From Betaproteobacteria bacterium (GTDB taxonomy: Bacteria > Pseudomonadota > Gammaproteobacteria > Burkholderiales > SG8-39), in contig JACRAS010000074.1 of the NCBI GenBank assembly GCA_016234705.1, positions 24,170 to 88,169 of the forward strand: DNA of 64,000 bases, given 5' to 3'. Shown here piece by piece: positions 8,774-18,239 of the stretch; within the stretch, counting starts at the first letter, position 1, and each line of letters starts with the position of its first letter. A program made the translations under genes and the position numbers. The notes under the pieces were generated by a model that saw only the letters and a list, made by a program, of their open reading frames with translations, was not told the origin of the DNA and ran no database searches.

Positions 8774-9553
8774 TCACTTGCCCTTGAATTGCGGTTTCTG
8801 CTTTGCCAGGAACGCGTTGAAGCCGATGCGATAGTCCTCGGTGTCGAAGCAGGCGTAGCCTTCGTCGCGCTCGGCTTCGGTGAGCGCGCGCGGATCGGCC
8901 AGGCGGCGCGCGAATTTTTTGTGCCAGCGCGCCACCAGCGGCGCGCCCGCGGCGATGCGCGCGGCCGCGGCGAGCGCTTCGGTCGTCACCTGGTCGTCGG
9001 CGACGACGCGATTGACCAGGCCCTTTTGCTTCGCTTCCTCGGCGCCGAATACCCGGCCCTCGAGCAGGATTTCCAGCGCGGTGGCGCGGCCGACCAGGTC
9101 GACGAGCGCGGCCATTTCGCCGTAGCCGACCACCAGGCCGAGCTTGTTGATCGGGATGCCGAAGCGGCTGGATGCGCCGCAGATCCGCAAGTCGCATTGC
9201 GAGGCGATTTCGAGCCCGCCGCCGACGCACACGCCGTGGATCATGGCCACGGTCGGATGGCGGCATTCGGCCACCGCGCGCATGGCGCCTTCGATTTTGT
9301 CGCCGTAATCCTTCGCCACCCTGGCGTTGGCGCGCATTTTATCGAACTCGGAAATGTCGGCGCCGGCGGCGAAGGCCTGCTCGCCCGCGCCGCGCAGCAC
9401 GATGCAGCGCACGCCGTCGTCGGCTTCGAGTTCGCGCACGATCTCGCCCAGGCGCATCCACATGCCGTAGCTCAGGGCATTCAATTTATCCGGGTTGTTC
9501 AGCACCACGGTCGCGATGGCGCCGTTGCGCTCGATATAGACAGGATCAGACAT
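8774..9553 (-). CDS. Enoyl-CoA hydratase/isomerase family protein
   Basis: 259 residues with the crotonase fold. The oxyanion-hole blocks AFAAGADISEF and HGVCVGGGLEIASQCDLRI are intact. Enoyl-CoA hydratase needs two Glu residues: the first position shows GYGEMAAL with one Glu, so hydratase activity is possible but a different crotonase reaction cannot be excluded. The ATG at 9551-9553 is preferred over one 6 nt upstream because AAAGGTG is at a better distance. It lies downstream of the TRAP transporter genes, separated by a degenerate repeat. Confidence 0.88.
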   Translation of the reverse strand: MSDPVYIERNGAIATVVLNNPDKLNALSYGMWMRLGEIVRELEADDGVRCIVLRGAGEQAFAAGADISEFDKMRANARVAKDYGDKIEGAMRAVAECRHPTVAMIHGVCVGGGLEIASQCDLRICGASSRFGIPINKLGLVVGYGEMAALVDLVGRATALEILLEGRVFGAEEAKQKGLVNRVVADDQVTTEALAAAARIAAGAPLVARWHKKFARRLADPRALTEAERDEGYACFDTEDYRIGFNAFLAKQKPQFKGK

Positions 9554-9572
9554 GAACATCACCTTTGCTCCA

Positions 9573-9637
9573 ATCACAAAGAACACGAAGGAAAGGAATG
9601 CCGGGCTTCCCTGGCGAACCTTCGTATCCTTCCTGGT
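9573..9637. repeat. Degenerate intergenic palindrome (ACACGAAGG type)
   Basis: An imperfect inverted repeat whose inner arms are ACGAAGG/CCTTCGT with weaker pairing outward, between dctM and the hydratase gene. It belongs to the type of noncoding repeat that translates in open frames to strings such as KDTKVRQ, and explains why an artificial open frame runs across both genes. Confidence 0.5.
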
Positions 9638-9642
9638 AAGAA

Positions 9643-10926
9643 TCAGCGATAGAACAGCTCCACCAGCCCCAGCCCGGTGACGGGGATGTAAGTGACCATC
9701 ATCAGCACCGCGAACAACACGCCGATGAAGTAGATATTGACCTTGCTGACCTCCCACACGCTGGCCTTGGCGATCGAGCACGCGACCATGAGCACGCTCG
9801 CCACCGGCGGGGTCTGCTGGCCGATGCCGAGGTTGATGGTGACGATCAGGCCGAAATGCACCGGGTCGATGCCGGCCGCTTTCACCAGCGGCATCACCAC
9901 CGGCACCACCAGAATGATCGCCGCCGCCGAGTGCAGAAAGCAGCCAAGCACCAGGAACAACAGATTCAGCATCGCCAGCACGAACCACTTGTTGGTGGTG
10001 ATCTCCGCGACCGCGCGCGCGAGCTGCTGCGGCGCCTGGATTTCGGTGAGATAGGCGCCGAGCAAGGATGAAGTCGCCACCAGCAGCATCACCACCGCGG
10101 TCTGCGAGCCGCCCTCGATCATCGCCTGCTTGAGATGGGCGAGATCGAGTTCGCGATAGACGGCCAGACCGATGAACAGGGCGGCGATTACCGCCAGCGC
10201 CGCGCCCTCGGTGGCGGTGACCACGCCGCCGAAAATGCCGCCCAGGATGATTACCGGCAGGAAAAACGCCCAGAACGCCTGCTTGAATGTCTTCGCGACG
10301 CGCGACCAGCGAAACGCCTCTTCCCGCGGCAGCTTGTAGCGGCGCGCGAACCAGTAGGCCATGCCCATCAGGCCGAAGCCGCCGATGACGCCCGGCACGA
10401 TGCCGGCGACGAACATCTGCACCACCGAAACGTCCGCCATCACCGCGTAGAGAATCATCGGAATCGACGGCGGAATGATCACGGCGAGCGTGGCGGCGGA
10501 GGACATGACCGCGGCGGCCACCGCCTTGGGATAGCCCTTGTTTTTCATCGCCGGGATCAGGATCGAGCCGAGCGCTGCCACGTCGGCGACCGCCGAGCCC
10601 GAAATCTCGGCGAAGAACATCGAGGCGCCGATCGATACCATCGCCAGCCCGCCGCGGACAAAACCGAGCAGCGCGGACGCGAATGCAATCAGCCGCGTCG
10701 AGATGCCGGAGGCGTTCATGATGGCGCCGGCAAGGATGAACAGGGGAATGGCCAGCAGCGGGAAGTTGGTGGCGCCGTTGTACATGATGATCGGAACGTT
10801 GGGCAGCGACGCCAGCCCCTGCACCGCCACCATTGCGATCACGGCCACGATGCCTAGCGCCACCGCGATCGGCACGTTGATCACCACCAGCGCCAGCACG
10901 CAGGCGAAAAGCAGCAGTATTTCCAT
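9643..10926 (-). CDS. dctM: TRAP transporter large permease (DctM)
   Basis: 427 residues, about twelve hydrophobic segments. This is the ion-coupled translocation subunit of a tripartite ATP-independent periplasmic transporter, taking up organic acids in the inner membrane. Typical blocks are present: FAEISGSAVADVAALGSILI, IPPSIPMILYA and the C-terminal GIGQQTPPVASVLMVACSIA. Its start overlaps the stop of the small permease gene by one base (TGATG), so the two are coupled. Confidence 0.95.
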   Translation of the reverse strand: MEILLLFACVLALVVINVPIAVALGIVAVIAMVAVQGLASLPNVPIIMYNGATNFPLLAIPLFILAGAIMNASGISTRLIAFASALLGFVRGGLAMVSIGASMFFAEISGSAVADVAALGSILIPAMKNKGYPKAVAAAVMSSAATLAVIIPPSIPMILYAVMADVSVVQMFVAGIVPGVIGGFGLMGMAYWFARRYKLPREEAFRWSRVAKTFKQAFWAFFLPVIILGGIFGGVVTATEGAALAVIAALFIGLAVYRELDLAHLKQAMIEGGSQTAVVMLLVATSSLLGAYLTEIQAPQQLARAVAEITTNKWFVLAMLNLLFLVLGCFLHSAAAIILVVPVVMPLVKAAGIDPVHFGLIVTINLGIGQQTPPVASVLMVACSIAKASVWEVSKVNIYFIGVLFAVLMMVTYIPVTGLGLVELFYR

Positions 10927-11447
10927 CAGTGACTCGCCTCCTTCGCCTTGTCTTCCCCGCCGCCGCCGTGGCCGTGACGCGCCTCGGCATAAACAGCGGG
11001 AAGGTTGAGCGCTTCCCCGATCAGGATCAGCACCGCGCCGATCGGGATCACCGACTGCACGTAATTGACCGAAATTTCCGGCAGCGACACCAGGTGGTCG
11101 GTGGCGAGCACCTCGAGTATCGACCAGCCGGTGTAGGCGAGCAGAATGAAAAATCCGAACACCAGCACTTCGGCAAGCAGCGCCAGGGGCAGGCGCAGCG
11201 CCGGCGGGAAAATCGCCACCAGTTCAGGACACGAGATATGCCCGCGTTTTACCGCCGCGAGCGCCGAACCGTAGTAGGTCAGCCACGCCAGCAGGATAGC
11301 GGCGACTTCGTCGTACCAGGCGAGCGCCATGCCTATGGTGCGAAACACCACGCCCAGCGGCACCTCGATCGCCAGCGCGGCCATCAGGGCAATGACCACC
11401 CATTCGAGGGCGCGCGCGTAGCGCCCGCGAAAATTCGCCAGAGTCAA
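10926..11447 (-). CDS. dctQ: TRAP transporter small permease (DctQ)
   Basis: 173 residues with four membrane segments and the conserved AWLTYYGSALAAVKRGHIS block of DctQ. Partner of the large permease in the inner membrane. The C-terminal tail is His/Gly-rich (RHGHGGGGEDKAKEASH). Between dctP and this gene are about 54 nt without other features. Confidence 0.93.
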   Translation of the reverse strand: MTLANFRGRYARALEWVVIALMAALAIEVPLGVVFRTIGMALAWYDEVAAILLAWLTYYGSALAAVKRGHISCPELVAIFPPALRLPLALLAEVLVFGFFILLAYTGWSILEVLATDHLVSLPEISVNYVQSVIPIGAVLILIGEALNLPAVYAEARHGHGGGGEDKAKEASH

Positions 11448-11501
11448 ATTACCCTCCCCCCGTTCGCTTTATCTGGGACCAGCGCCGGATGCCGCGGCGC
11501 G

Positions 11502-12476
11502 CTACTTGCCAAGCGCGATGGCGCGTTCGATGACCTCCTTGGCGCTCGGCACTTCCTTGGCGTAGTCGTCGTACACGGGCTTGGAGGCCGCGATGAAAGC
11601 GTCTTTGTTGGCCGTGTTTACGCTGATGCCGGCGGCATTCATCTTGGCGAGCAGCTCCTCGTCGTCCTTCGCCGCCTTGTCATAGACGAACGCCTGCGTA
11701 TCCTTTGCCGTGTCCTCGAGGATCTTGCGCACGTCCGCCGGCAGCGAGGGCCATTTCTTCGTGCCCACGACCAGGTAGGCAGGCGTGTAGACATGGCCGG
11801 TGATCGAGAGGTACTTCTGCACCTCGTGGAACTTGGCGCTGGCGATTTGCGCATACGGGTTTTCCTGGCCGTCCATGACGCCGGTCTGCAGCGCGGTGAA
11901 TACCTCGGAGAATTTCATCGGGCTGGGATTGGCGCCATACGCCTGGAACATCTTTACCCGCCACTTGCCCTCCGGCACGCGCAGCTTGATGCCCTTCAGG
12001 TCGCCCGGAACGTTGATCGGGTGCTTGTTGTTGGTGATGTGCCGGTAGCCGTTCTCCCACACGGCGAGCACAGTGATGCCTTTCTTTTCGGCCTCGGGCG
12101 CGATCTTCGACCAGAACAGCTCTTTCTCGATGCGCTGCATGTGCTTGCGGTCCTTGACCAGGTAGGGCATCTCGAACACGCCGAAGATGTCTGCTTCCGA
12201 GGACATGACGGTGGAAGGCTCAACCATGTCGATCGTCCCCAGCTTGAGCTTCTGCAGCATTTCCTTGTCGCCGCCGAGCTGGCTCGACCCATAGACCACC
12301 ACCTTGAATTTGCCGCCAAGCTTGGCGTTGGCGCGCTTGGCGAATTCATCGGCTGCCGCACTAAATAGCGAGCCCGGCTCGCCTACGTGTCCGAGCTTGA
12401 GTTCAACACCTTGCGCCGCGGCAATGAGCGGTGCTGCGCAGAACGCCGCGATGCTTCCCAATCTGAATAGTTTCAT
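11502..12476 (-). CDS. dctP: TRAP transporter solute-binding protein (DctP)
   Basis: 324 residues from the ATG preceded by GGAGGAACG. A signal peptide ends near LIAAAQG; the body has the DctP blocks KLGHVGEPGSLFSAAADEFA and WENGYRHITNNKHPI and the Arg-bearing KLRVPEGKWRVKMFQAYGANP, in which the first Arg normally clamps the substrate carboxylate. Likely ligand is a small organic acid. First gene of a dctPQM set that follows the aminotransferase gene on the same strand. Confidence 0.94.
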   Translation of the reverse strand: MKLFRLGSIAAFCAAPLIAAAQGVELKLGHVGEPGSLFSAAADEFAKRANAKLGGKFKVVVYGSSQLGGDKEMLQKLKLGTIDMVEPSTVMSSEADIFGVFEMPYLVKDRKHMQRIEKELFWSKIAPEAEKKGITVLAVWENGYRHITNNKHPINVPGDLKGIKLRVPEGKWRVKMFQAYGANPSPMKFSEVFTALQTGVMDGQENPYAQIASAKFHEVQKYLSITGHVYTPAYLVVGTKKWPSLPADVRKILEDTAKDTQAFVYDKAAKDDEELLAKMNAAGISVNTANKDAFIAASKPVYDDYAKEVPSAKEVIERAIALGK

Positions 12477-12559
12477 CCGTTCCTCCTTCGAAATTGCTGC
12501 CCTGCGGATGCGGGCAGTCTTTCCACCGCCGCCGCATGAGCGCGGGACGGGTGCTGCAA

Positions 12560-13759
12560 TCAAGCGGCAATACGGTGCGCGCCGCTGCCGCCGGCGCATT
12601 CAATCAGATAGTCCGCTGCGGTCTGCGTCCCGCCCTTCTGGTGCGGCACGCCGGCCAGAGCCAGTCCCATTTCGACGCCCGCGAGCGTGCCCATCAACGC
12701 GAGGTCGTTGAAGTCGCCGAGGTGGCCGATGCGGAACACCTTGCCCGCAAGCCTTCCCAGGCCGGTGCCGAGCGACATGTCATAGGCTTCGAGTATGCGC
12801 TTTCTAAGCGCGTCCGCGTCGTGGCCGGCGGGCATCATCACCGCCGTGAGGGTGTTGCTGTATTCCTCGGCGTTGGCGCAGAGGATTTCCAGGCCCCAGG
12901 CGCGCACCGCGCGCCGCGTCGCTTCGGCATGGCGTGCATGGCGCGCGAACACGCCGTGCAAGCCTTCTTCCTGCAGCATCAGTATCGCCTCGCGCAGGCC
13001 GTAGAGCAGATTGGTGGCGGGCGTGTAGGGAAAATAGCCGGTCTTGTTGGCGGCAATCATCTCCTCCCATGCCCAATAGGATTTGGGCAGCCGAGCCGAC
13101 TGCCCGGCCTTGCGTGCCTTCTCGCTCACCGCGTTGAAGGACAGGCCCGGCGGCAGCATCAGCCCTTTCTGCGATCCGGCCACGGTCACGTCCACGCCCC
13201 ATTCGTCGTGGCGATAATCGATCGATGCGAGCGAGGAAATCGTGTCCACCATGAATAACCCCGGATGGCTGGCCGCGTCGATCGCCTTGCGGATGAGCGG
13301 GATGCGGCTGGTCGCTCCGGTGGAAGTTTCGTTGTGCACCACGCACACCGCCCTAATGGCGTGTGCCTTGTCTTCCTTCAGTTTCGCTTCGACCGCTGCC
13401 GGATCGGCGCCGCGGCGCCAGTCGGTGGCAATCAGCTCCACCTGCAGACCGAGCTTGCCCGCCATTTTCTGCCACAGGCTGGCGAAATGCCCGGTCTCGA
13501 CCATCAGCACGTGGTCGCCGGGTGAGAGACAATTGACCAGCGCCGCTTCCCAGGCGCCGGTGCCCGAGGCCGGGTAAATCACCACCGGCTGCTGCGTCTG
13601 AAATACGTATTTGAGCCCTTCGATGATTTCCAGGCCCAGGTGGCCGAACTCCGGCCCGCGGTGATCCACGGTGGGATAGTCGATGGCGCGCAGGACGCGG
13701 TCGGGCACGTTGGTGGGCCCGGGGATTTGCAGGAAATGACGACCGCTTCTAAAGGCCAT
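12560..13759 (-). CDS. sgaA: Serine-glyoxylate-type class V aminotransferase
   Basis: 399 residues of a PLP enzyme of the alanine/serine-glyoxylate aminotransferase group. Seen: GPTNVPDRVLRAIDYPTVDH near the start, YPASGTGAWEAAL, and VAGSQKGLMLPPG with the Lys that should form the PLP aldimine. The family transfers the amino group of serine (or alanine) to glyoxylate giving hydroxypyruvate and glycine, a step of the serine cycle and glyoxylate disposal. The start at MAFRSG is chosen for GAGGAG 8 nt upstream. The neighbouring TRAP transporter may import a related organic acid; specificity is inferred. Confidence 0.86.
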   Translation of the reverse strand: MAFRSGRHFLQIPGPTNVPDRVLRAIDYPTVDHRGPEFGHLGLEIIEGLKYVFQTQQPVVIYPASGTGAWEAALVNCLSPGDHVLMVETGHFASLWQKMAGKLGLQVELIATDWRRGADPAAVEAKLKEDKAHAIRAVCVVHNETSTGATSRIPLIRKAIDAASHPGLFMVDTISSLASIDYRHDEWGVDVTVAGSQKGLMLPPGLSFNAVSEKARKAGQSARLPKSYWAWEEMIAANKTGYFPYTPATNLLYGLREAILMLQEEGLHGVFARHARHAEATRRAVRAWGLEILCANAEEYSNTLTAVMMPAGHDADALRKRILEAYDMSLGTGLGRLAGKVFRIGHLGDFNDLALMGTLAGVEMGLALAGVPHQKGGTQTAADYLIECAGGSGAHRIAA

Positions 13760-13943
13760 GGCAGAACTCCTCGAGGGCAAAAGCAATAGGGGCCTGAGCA
13801 TATTATGCAACAGGGCGGTGGCAATGGAAGGGCTCGCCCGGCAAGCCGCGTAAGTAATGTAATAATACAGCGTGGCACGCTGCGTTTGCGCAAGCGAGCG
13901 TGATCTCTATCCCGTTTGCATGGCTGTTCATTAGGAGGTCCAT

Positions 13944-14603
13944 TTGAACATCGACATCATTTCCGACGTGGTCTGCCCCTGGTGCTACATCGGCAAGCGC
14001 CAGATCGAGGCGGCGCTCGCGCTGTACGCGCAGCAAAACCCCGGCGCGGACCCGCCGCGCGTCAACTGGCGGCCGTTTCAACTCAATCCGCAACTGAGCG
14101 CCGAGGGCATGAGCCGGCAGGATTACGTGCTGCAAAAATTCGGCGTAGCGCGCGCCAAGGACATCTATGCGCGCGTGGCCGCGGTCGGCGCCGAACACGG
14201 GATCGCGTTTGCGTTCGACAAGATCGCGCGCCAACCCAACACCGTCGCCGTGCACAGCCTGATCGCACTGGCCGCCGCAGCGGAACCGCAGGCCGATGGC
14301 TTGCAAGACCGGGTAAACGAGGCTTTCCTGCAGGCCTACTTTCTCGATGGCGTCGATCTGACCAGGACGGAAAACCTGGTCGCGATCGCCACCGCCGCGG
14401 GCCTGGACCGGGCCAGCGTGGAGCAATGCCTGGCGGATCCGCGGTCGCGCCAGGCGGTGGCCGAGGAAGACCAGCGCGCGCGCGCCATCGGCGTGGAAGG
14501 CGTGCCCTTTTTCATATTCGACGGCAAGCTGGCCGTGTCCGGCGCGCAGGGGCCCGAAGCGCTGTTGAAGGCCATGCGCCAAGCGGAAACCGTGGCCGCG
14601 TAA
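13944..14603 (+). CDS. DsbA/FrnE-family oxidoreductase
   Basis: 219 residues without a signal peptide, thioredoxin fold with inserted helical domain. C11-P-W-C14 lies in DVVCPWCYIGKRQIE, the FrnE-like signature, and a cis-Pro segment EGVPFFIFDGKLAVSGAQGPE closes the domain. The start is a TTG with AGGAGG 5 nt before it; no ATG fits. These cytoplasmic proteins are linked to disulfide or glutathione chemistry. It lies about 30 nt before the large dehydrogenase gene and may be co-transcribed. Confidence 0.88.
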   Translation: MNIDIISDVVCPWCYIGKRQIEAALALYAQQNPGADPPRVNWRPFQLNPQLSAEGMSRQDYVLQKFGVARAKDIYARVAAVGAEHGIAFAFDKIARQPNTVAVHSLIALAAAAEPQADGLQDRVNEAFLQAYFLDGVDLTRTENLVAIATAAGLDRASVEQCLADPRSRQAVAEEDQRARAIGVEGVPFFIFDGKLAVSGAQGPEALLKAMRQAETVAA

Positions 14604-14632
14604 AAGCGCAAATTATCCGCGTTCAAGACCCC

Positions 14633-17600
14633 ATGGATCGGGCACCCAAGCATATTTCCACGGTCACGCTGCATCCGCGCGCCGGTGACGGCGCGCTCGC
14701 GGCGCGGCTGCGGCGCGAGATCCGCGGCGAGGTCCTGTTCGATGCCGCCAGCCGCGGCCGCTATTCCACCGACGCCTCGATTTACCAGATCGAGCCGGTC
14801 GGGGTGGTGGTGCCGCGGACCGAAGAGGATGCGCGCATCGCCATCCAGATCGCAGTTGACCAAGGCGTGCCCATCCTGCCGCGCGGCGGCGGCACCTCGC
14901 AGTGCGGCCAGACCGTGGGCGCGGCCCTGGTCATCGACAATTCGAAATACCTGAATCAACTCGTCGCTTTCGACAAGGACGCGCGCACGGCGGTGGTGCA
15001 GCCGGGCATGGTGCTCGACCAGTTGAATGCGTATCTCAAGCCGCACGGCCTGTGGTTCCCGGTGGATGTTTCCACCAGCGCGCAGGCGACCCTGGGCGGC
15101 ATGGCCGGAAACAACTCCTGCGGCTCGCGCTCGATCCGTTACGGCAACATGGTGCACAACGTGCTCGGCATCGATGCCCTGCTCGCCGACGGCGCCGAAT
15201 TCCACTTCGGCGCAAGCGATCGGATCGCCAGCGCGTCCCGCGCCTATCAGGCGCTCATCGCTCGCGTGCATGCGGTGGTGCGGCGCGAGGCGGCGGAGAT
15301 CGAAGCGCGCTGGCCCAAGATGCTGCGCCGGGTGCAGGGCTATAACATCGACATGGTGCAGCCGGGCGCGGAAGCTTCCATCTTGCCGCACAACCTCGCG
15401 CACCTCCTGGTCGGCTCGGAAGGCACGCTCGCCTATTCGCGGCGCATCCATCTCGCGCTTGCGCCGCTGCCGCAACACAAGACCCTGGGCGTATGCCATT
15501 TCCCGACATTCCATCAGTCGATGCTGGCGCCGCAGCATATCGTCAAGCTCGGGCCCACTGCGGTAGAGCTGGTGGACCGCACCATGATAGAACTTGCGCG
15601 CGGAAACGCCGCGTTCAGGCCCATCGTCAACCGCTTTCTCAAGGGCGATCCGGACGCGATTCTGCTGGTCGAATTCTCGGGCGACGACAGCGGCGAGCAG
15701 CTGGCGAAGCTCAGGCAACTGGTGGAACTGATGGCCGAACTCGGTTTTCCCGGCGGCGTGGTGAAAACCACCGACGCGACGCTGCAAAAGGAAGTGTGGG
15801 AGGTGAGGAAAGCGGGCCTCAACATCATGATGTCGATGAAAGGCGAGGGCAAGCCAGTGTCCTTCATCGAGGACTGCGCCGTGCCGCTGGAGCACCTCGC
15901 CGAATACACCGACAAACTGACGCAGGTGTTCGCCAGGCACGGCACGCGCGGCACCTGGTACGCGCACGCCTCGGTCGGCACCCTGCACGTGCGTCCGGTG
16001 CTCAACATGAAGGAAGGCGGCGCCAGGCAAATGCGCGCCATCGCCGAGGAGGCGTGCGAGTTGGTGAAGAGCTACAAGGGCGCCGCCTATTCGGGCGAAC
16101 ACGGGGACGGCCTCGCGCGCTCGGAGTGGATCGAGCCCATCATCGGCGCGCGCCTGATGCGCGCGCTGGAGGAAATCAAGGACCTGTTCGATCCGCGCGG
16201 GCTGATGAATCCGGGCAAGATCGTGCGCGGAACGAAGCAGGACGACCGCAGCCTGTTCCGTTTCAAACCCGGGTATGCGGCGCAACAACTCGATACCGCC
16301 CTGGACTGGAGCGAGTGGAATGCGCCCGCCGCTGGCGAGGCGGCGGCCGTCAGCGCGCGCGCCGCGGCTAGCCGCGGATTCCAAACGAACGCCGCGGCTA
16401 GCCGCGGCTTTGTTGCGGCGGTGGAGATGTGCAACAACAACGGCCATTGCCGCAAGTTCGACGCCGGCAGCATGTGTCCGTCCTACCGCGCCACCGGCAA
16501 TGAGCGCGACCTCACCCGCGGCCGTGCCAATACGCTGCGGCTCGCCCTGTCCGGACAATTGGGCGCCGACGCGTTCACCTCGGATGCGATGTATGAGGCC
16601 ATGGATCTGTGCGTGAGCTGCAAGGGCTGCAAGCGCGAATGCCCCACCGGCGTCGACATGGCGAAAATGAAAATCGAGTTCCTGTATCACTACCATAAGC
16701 GCCACGGCGTCTCGCTCAAGGACAGCTTGATCACCTATCTGCCGCGCTACGCGCCCTGGGCGACGCGCCTGCCCTGGCTCGCCAACCTGCGCGACGCCAT
16801 TCCCGGCCTGGCTGCCTTGAGCGAATCGCTGCTGGGCCTGTCCGCAAAGCGTTCCTTGCCCAAGTGGCGCGGCGACGCGTTCCATCTGGATCCGATTGCA
16901 ACGCCGCGTAGCGCGGAAGCGGCGCGCGAAGTGGTGTTGTTGGTCGACACCTTCAACAATTACTTCGAGCCCGACAACGCGCGCGCCGCGCTCGCCGTGC
17001 TGGAGGCGGCCGGCTATCGCGTGCATTTGGCGCGTGGCGCAGATGGCGGGCGCCCGCTGTGTTGCGGCCGTACTTTCCTCGCCACCGGCCTGGTGGACGA
17101 GGCTAAGGCCGAGGCGCGGCGCACCATCGCCGCGCTCCAGCCTTACGTCGAGCGCGGCTTGCCCATCGTCGGGCTGGAACCCTCGTGCCTCTACACCCTG
17201 CGCGACGAGTTCAAGTCCATGCTGCCCGGCGCCACGACCGACGCGCTCGCCGCGCGGGCGCTGCTGTTCGAGGAATTCCTCGCCGCCGAGCACGAGGCCG
17301 GCAGACTGAAGCTCAAGCTCAAACCCCTGCCGCAGAAAAAAGCCCTGCTGCACGGCCATTGCCACCAGAAGGCCTTCGGCGCGATGTCGCAGGTGGCGCA
17401 GGTGCTGGGCCTGGTTCCGGAATTGAAGGTGGAGACGGTGGAAGCTAGCTGCTGCGGCATGGCCGGCGCCTTCGGTTACGAGGCCGGGCACTACGAAGTT
17501 TCGATGAAAATGGCCGAAGCATCGCTGCTGCCGGCGCTGCGCAAGGCCGGCGCGGACACGCTGCTCGTCGCCGACGGCACCAGTTGCCGTCATCAGATAC

Positions 17601-17695
17601 ACGACAGTCTGAGTACAGGGAAGGCTTCGTCGCCATCGGTTGCGCAGGGCGTAGCCGTGCATGTCGCGCAGGTGCTGGCGCGGGCGCTGGGCTAA
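14633..17695 (+). CDS. FAD/Fe-S 2-hydroxyacid dehydrogenase (YdiJ-like fusion)
   Basis: 1020 residues, the same size as E. coli YdiJ. Domain order: FAD-binding type 4 domain (about 45-270, with PRGGGTSQCGQTVG and GGMAGNNSCGSRS), FAD-linked oxidase C-terminal domain (to about 540), two Fe-S clusters (CNNNGHCRKFDAGSMCPSY; CVSCKGCKRECP), then a heterodisulfide-reductase-like region with two CCG motifs. YdiJ relatives oxidise D-2-hydroxyglutarate or D-lactate-type acids and pass electrons on through Fe-S centres. In the linker between flavin and Fe-S parts (about residues 573-595) lies an Ala/Ser/Arg/Gly stretch encoded by two copies of a 16-bp palindrome. The ATG is about 30 nt after the upstream gene. 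Confidence 0.92.
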   Translation: MDRAPKHISTVTLHPRAGDGALAARLRREIRGEVLFDAASRGRYSTDASIYQIEPVGVVVPRTEEDARIAIQIAVDQGVPILPRGGGTSQCGQTVGAALVIDNSKYLNQLVAFDKDARTAVVQPGMVLDQLNAYLKPHGLWFPVDVSTSAQATLGGMAGNNSCGSRSIRYGNMVHNVLGIDALLADGAEFHFGASDRIASASRAYQALIARVHAVVRREAAEIEARWPKMLRRVQGYNIDMVQPGAEASILPHNLAHLLVGSEGTLAYSRRIHLALAPLPQHKTLGVCHFPTFHQSMLAPQHIVKLGPTAVELVDRTMIELARGNAAFRPIVNRFLKGDPDAILLVEFSGDDSGEQLAKLRQLVELMAELGFPGGVVKTTDATLQKEVWEVRKAGLNIMMSMKGEGKPVSFIEDCAVPLEHLAEYTDKLTQVFARHGTRGTWYAHASVGTLHVRPVLNMKEGGARQMRAIAEEACELVKSYKGAAYSGEHGDGLARSEWIEPIIGARLMRALEEIKDLFDPRGLMNPGKIVRGTKQDDRSLFRFKPGYAAQQLDTALDWSEWNAPAAGEAAAVSARAAASRGFQTNAAASRGFVAAVEMCNNNGHCRKFDAGSMCPSYRATGNERDLTRGRANTLRLALSGQLGADAFTSDAMYEAMDLCVSCKGCKRECPTGVDMAKMKIEFLYHYHKRHGVSLKDSLITYLPRYAPWATRLPWLANLRDAIPGLAALSESLLGLSAKRSLPKWRGDAFHLDPIATPRSAEAAREVVLLVDTFNNYFEPDNARAALAVLEAAGYRVHLARGADGGRPLCCGRTFLATGLVDEAKAEARRTIAALQPYVERGLPIVGLEPSCLYTLRDEFKSMLPGATTDALAARALLFEEFLAAEHEAGRLKLKLKPLPQKKALLHGHCHQKAFGAMSQVAQVLGLVPELKVETVEASCCGMAGAFGYEAGHYEVSMKMAEASLLPALRKAGADTLLVADGTSCRHQIHDSLSTGKASSPSVAQGVAVHVAQVLARALG
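16362..16407. repeat. Two in-frame copies of a 16-bp perfect palindrome
   Basis: CCGCGGCTAGCCGCGG occurs at 16362-16377 and 16392-16407, 30 bp apart, inside the dehydrogenase gene. Both copies are in the same frame and encode the motif AAASRGF. The palindrome sits exactly in a linker between two folded domains, where an insertion is tolerated. Confidence 0.9.
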
Positions 17696-17774
17696 GCTGT
17701 CATGGCATCTGTCCGGTAGTGCGGCCGGCTGTTTCAACTTCTTAGCGCGTTGCCCACCATCGCGCGGCTGCCTG

Positions 17775-18239
17775 TCACGACATGTGCGCCTGCTGGTAAT
17801 TCTGGATACCGACTTTGTCGATCAGGGCTAGCTGGGTTTCCAGCCAATCGATGTGCTCCTCCTCCGCCTCGATGATCGACTGGAACAGGTCGCGGCTGAC
17901 GAAGTCGCCGATCTCCTCGCAATCGACGATCGCCTGTTTCAGATCGGGATGGCCGGCCAACTCCAGTTTCAGGTCGCACGCCAGTACCGATTTGGCGGAA
18001 TCGCCAACCAGCAATTTCCTCATTTGGACCGCGGGCTTTCCCTCCAGGAACAGGATCCTCTCCATGAGCTTGTCGGCATGCTTCATTTCATCGATCGATT
18101 CCTTGTATTCGTGCGCCGCGAGCTTTTCCAGCCCCCAGTTCTTGAACATCTTCGAATGCAGGAAATACTGGTTGATCGCCGTCAGCTCGTTTGCCAATAC
18201 CGTGTTCAGGTGTTCGATAACCTTCTTTTCGCCTTTCAT
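17775..18239 (-). CDS. bfr: Bacterioferritin
   Basis: 154 residues, four-helix ferritin-like iron store. The diiron ferroxidase ligands are at E18, E51, H54, E94, E127 and H130, with Y25 nearby, and M52 is the expected heme b ligand at the subunit interface. Cytoplasmic 24-mer that oxidises Fe(II) and stores the mineral. Convergent with the dehydrogenase gene; no bacterioferritin-associated ferredoxin gene is adjacent. Confidence 0.97.
   Translation of the reverse strand: MKGEKKVIEHLNTVLANELTAINQYFLHSKMFKNWGLEKLAAHEYKESIDEMKHADKLMERILFLEGKPAVQMRKLLVGDSAKSVLACDLKLELAGHPDLKQAIVDCEEIGDFVSRDLFQSIIEAEEEHIDWLETQLALIDKVGIQNYQQAHMS

Noticed and set aside
8774..10990. A single minus-strand frame spanning the TRAP permease region and the hydratase
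   Set aside because: Only the last 259 codons are a real gene. The upstream part is the shifted frame of dctM plus an intergenic repeat, and dctM is intact in another frame.
13916..14632. N-terminal extension of the 2-hydroxyacid dehydrogenase frame
   Set aside because: This part is the out-of-frame shadow of the DsbA-like gene. The family's N-terminus fits the ATG at 14633.
14336..17737. 1133-codon open frame on the minus strand opposite the dehydrogenase
   Set aside because: High GC makes long antisense frames common. It has no domain resemblance, whereas the plus-strand frame has full FAD and Fe-S motifs.
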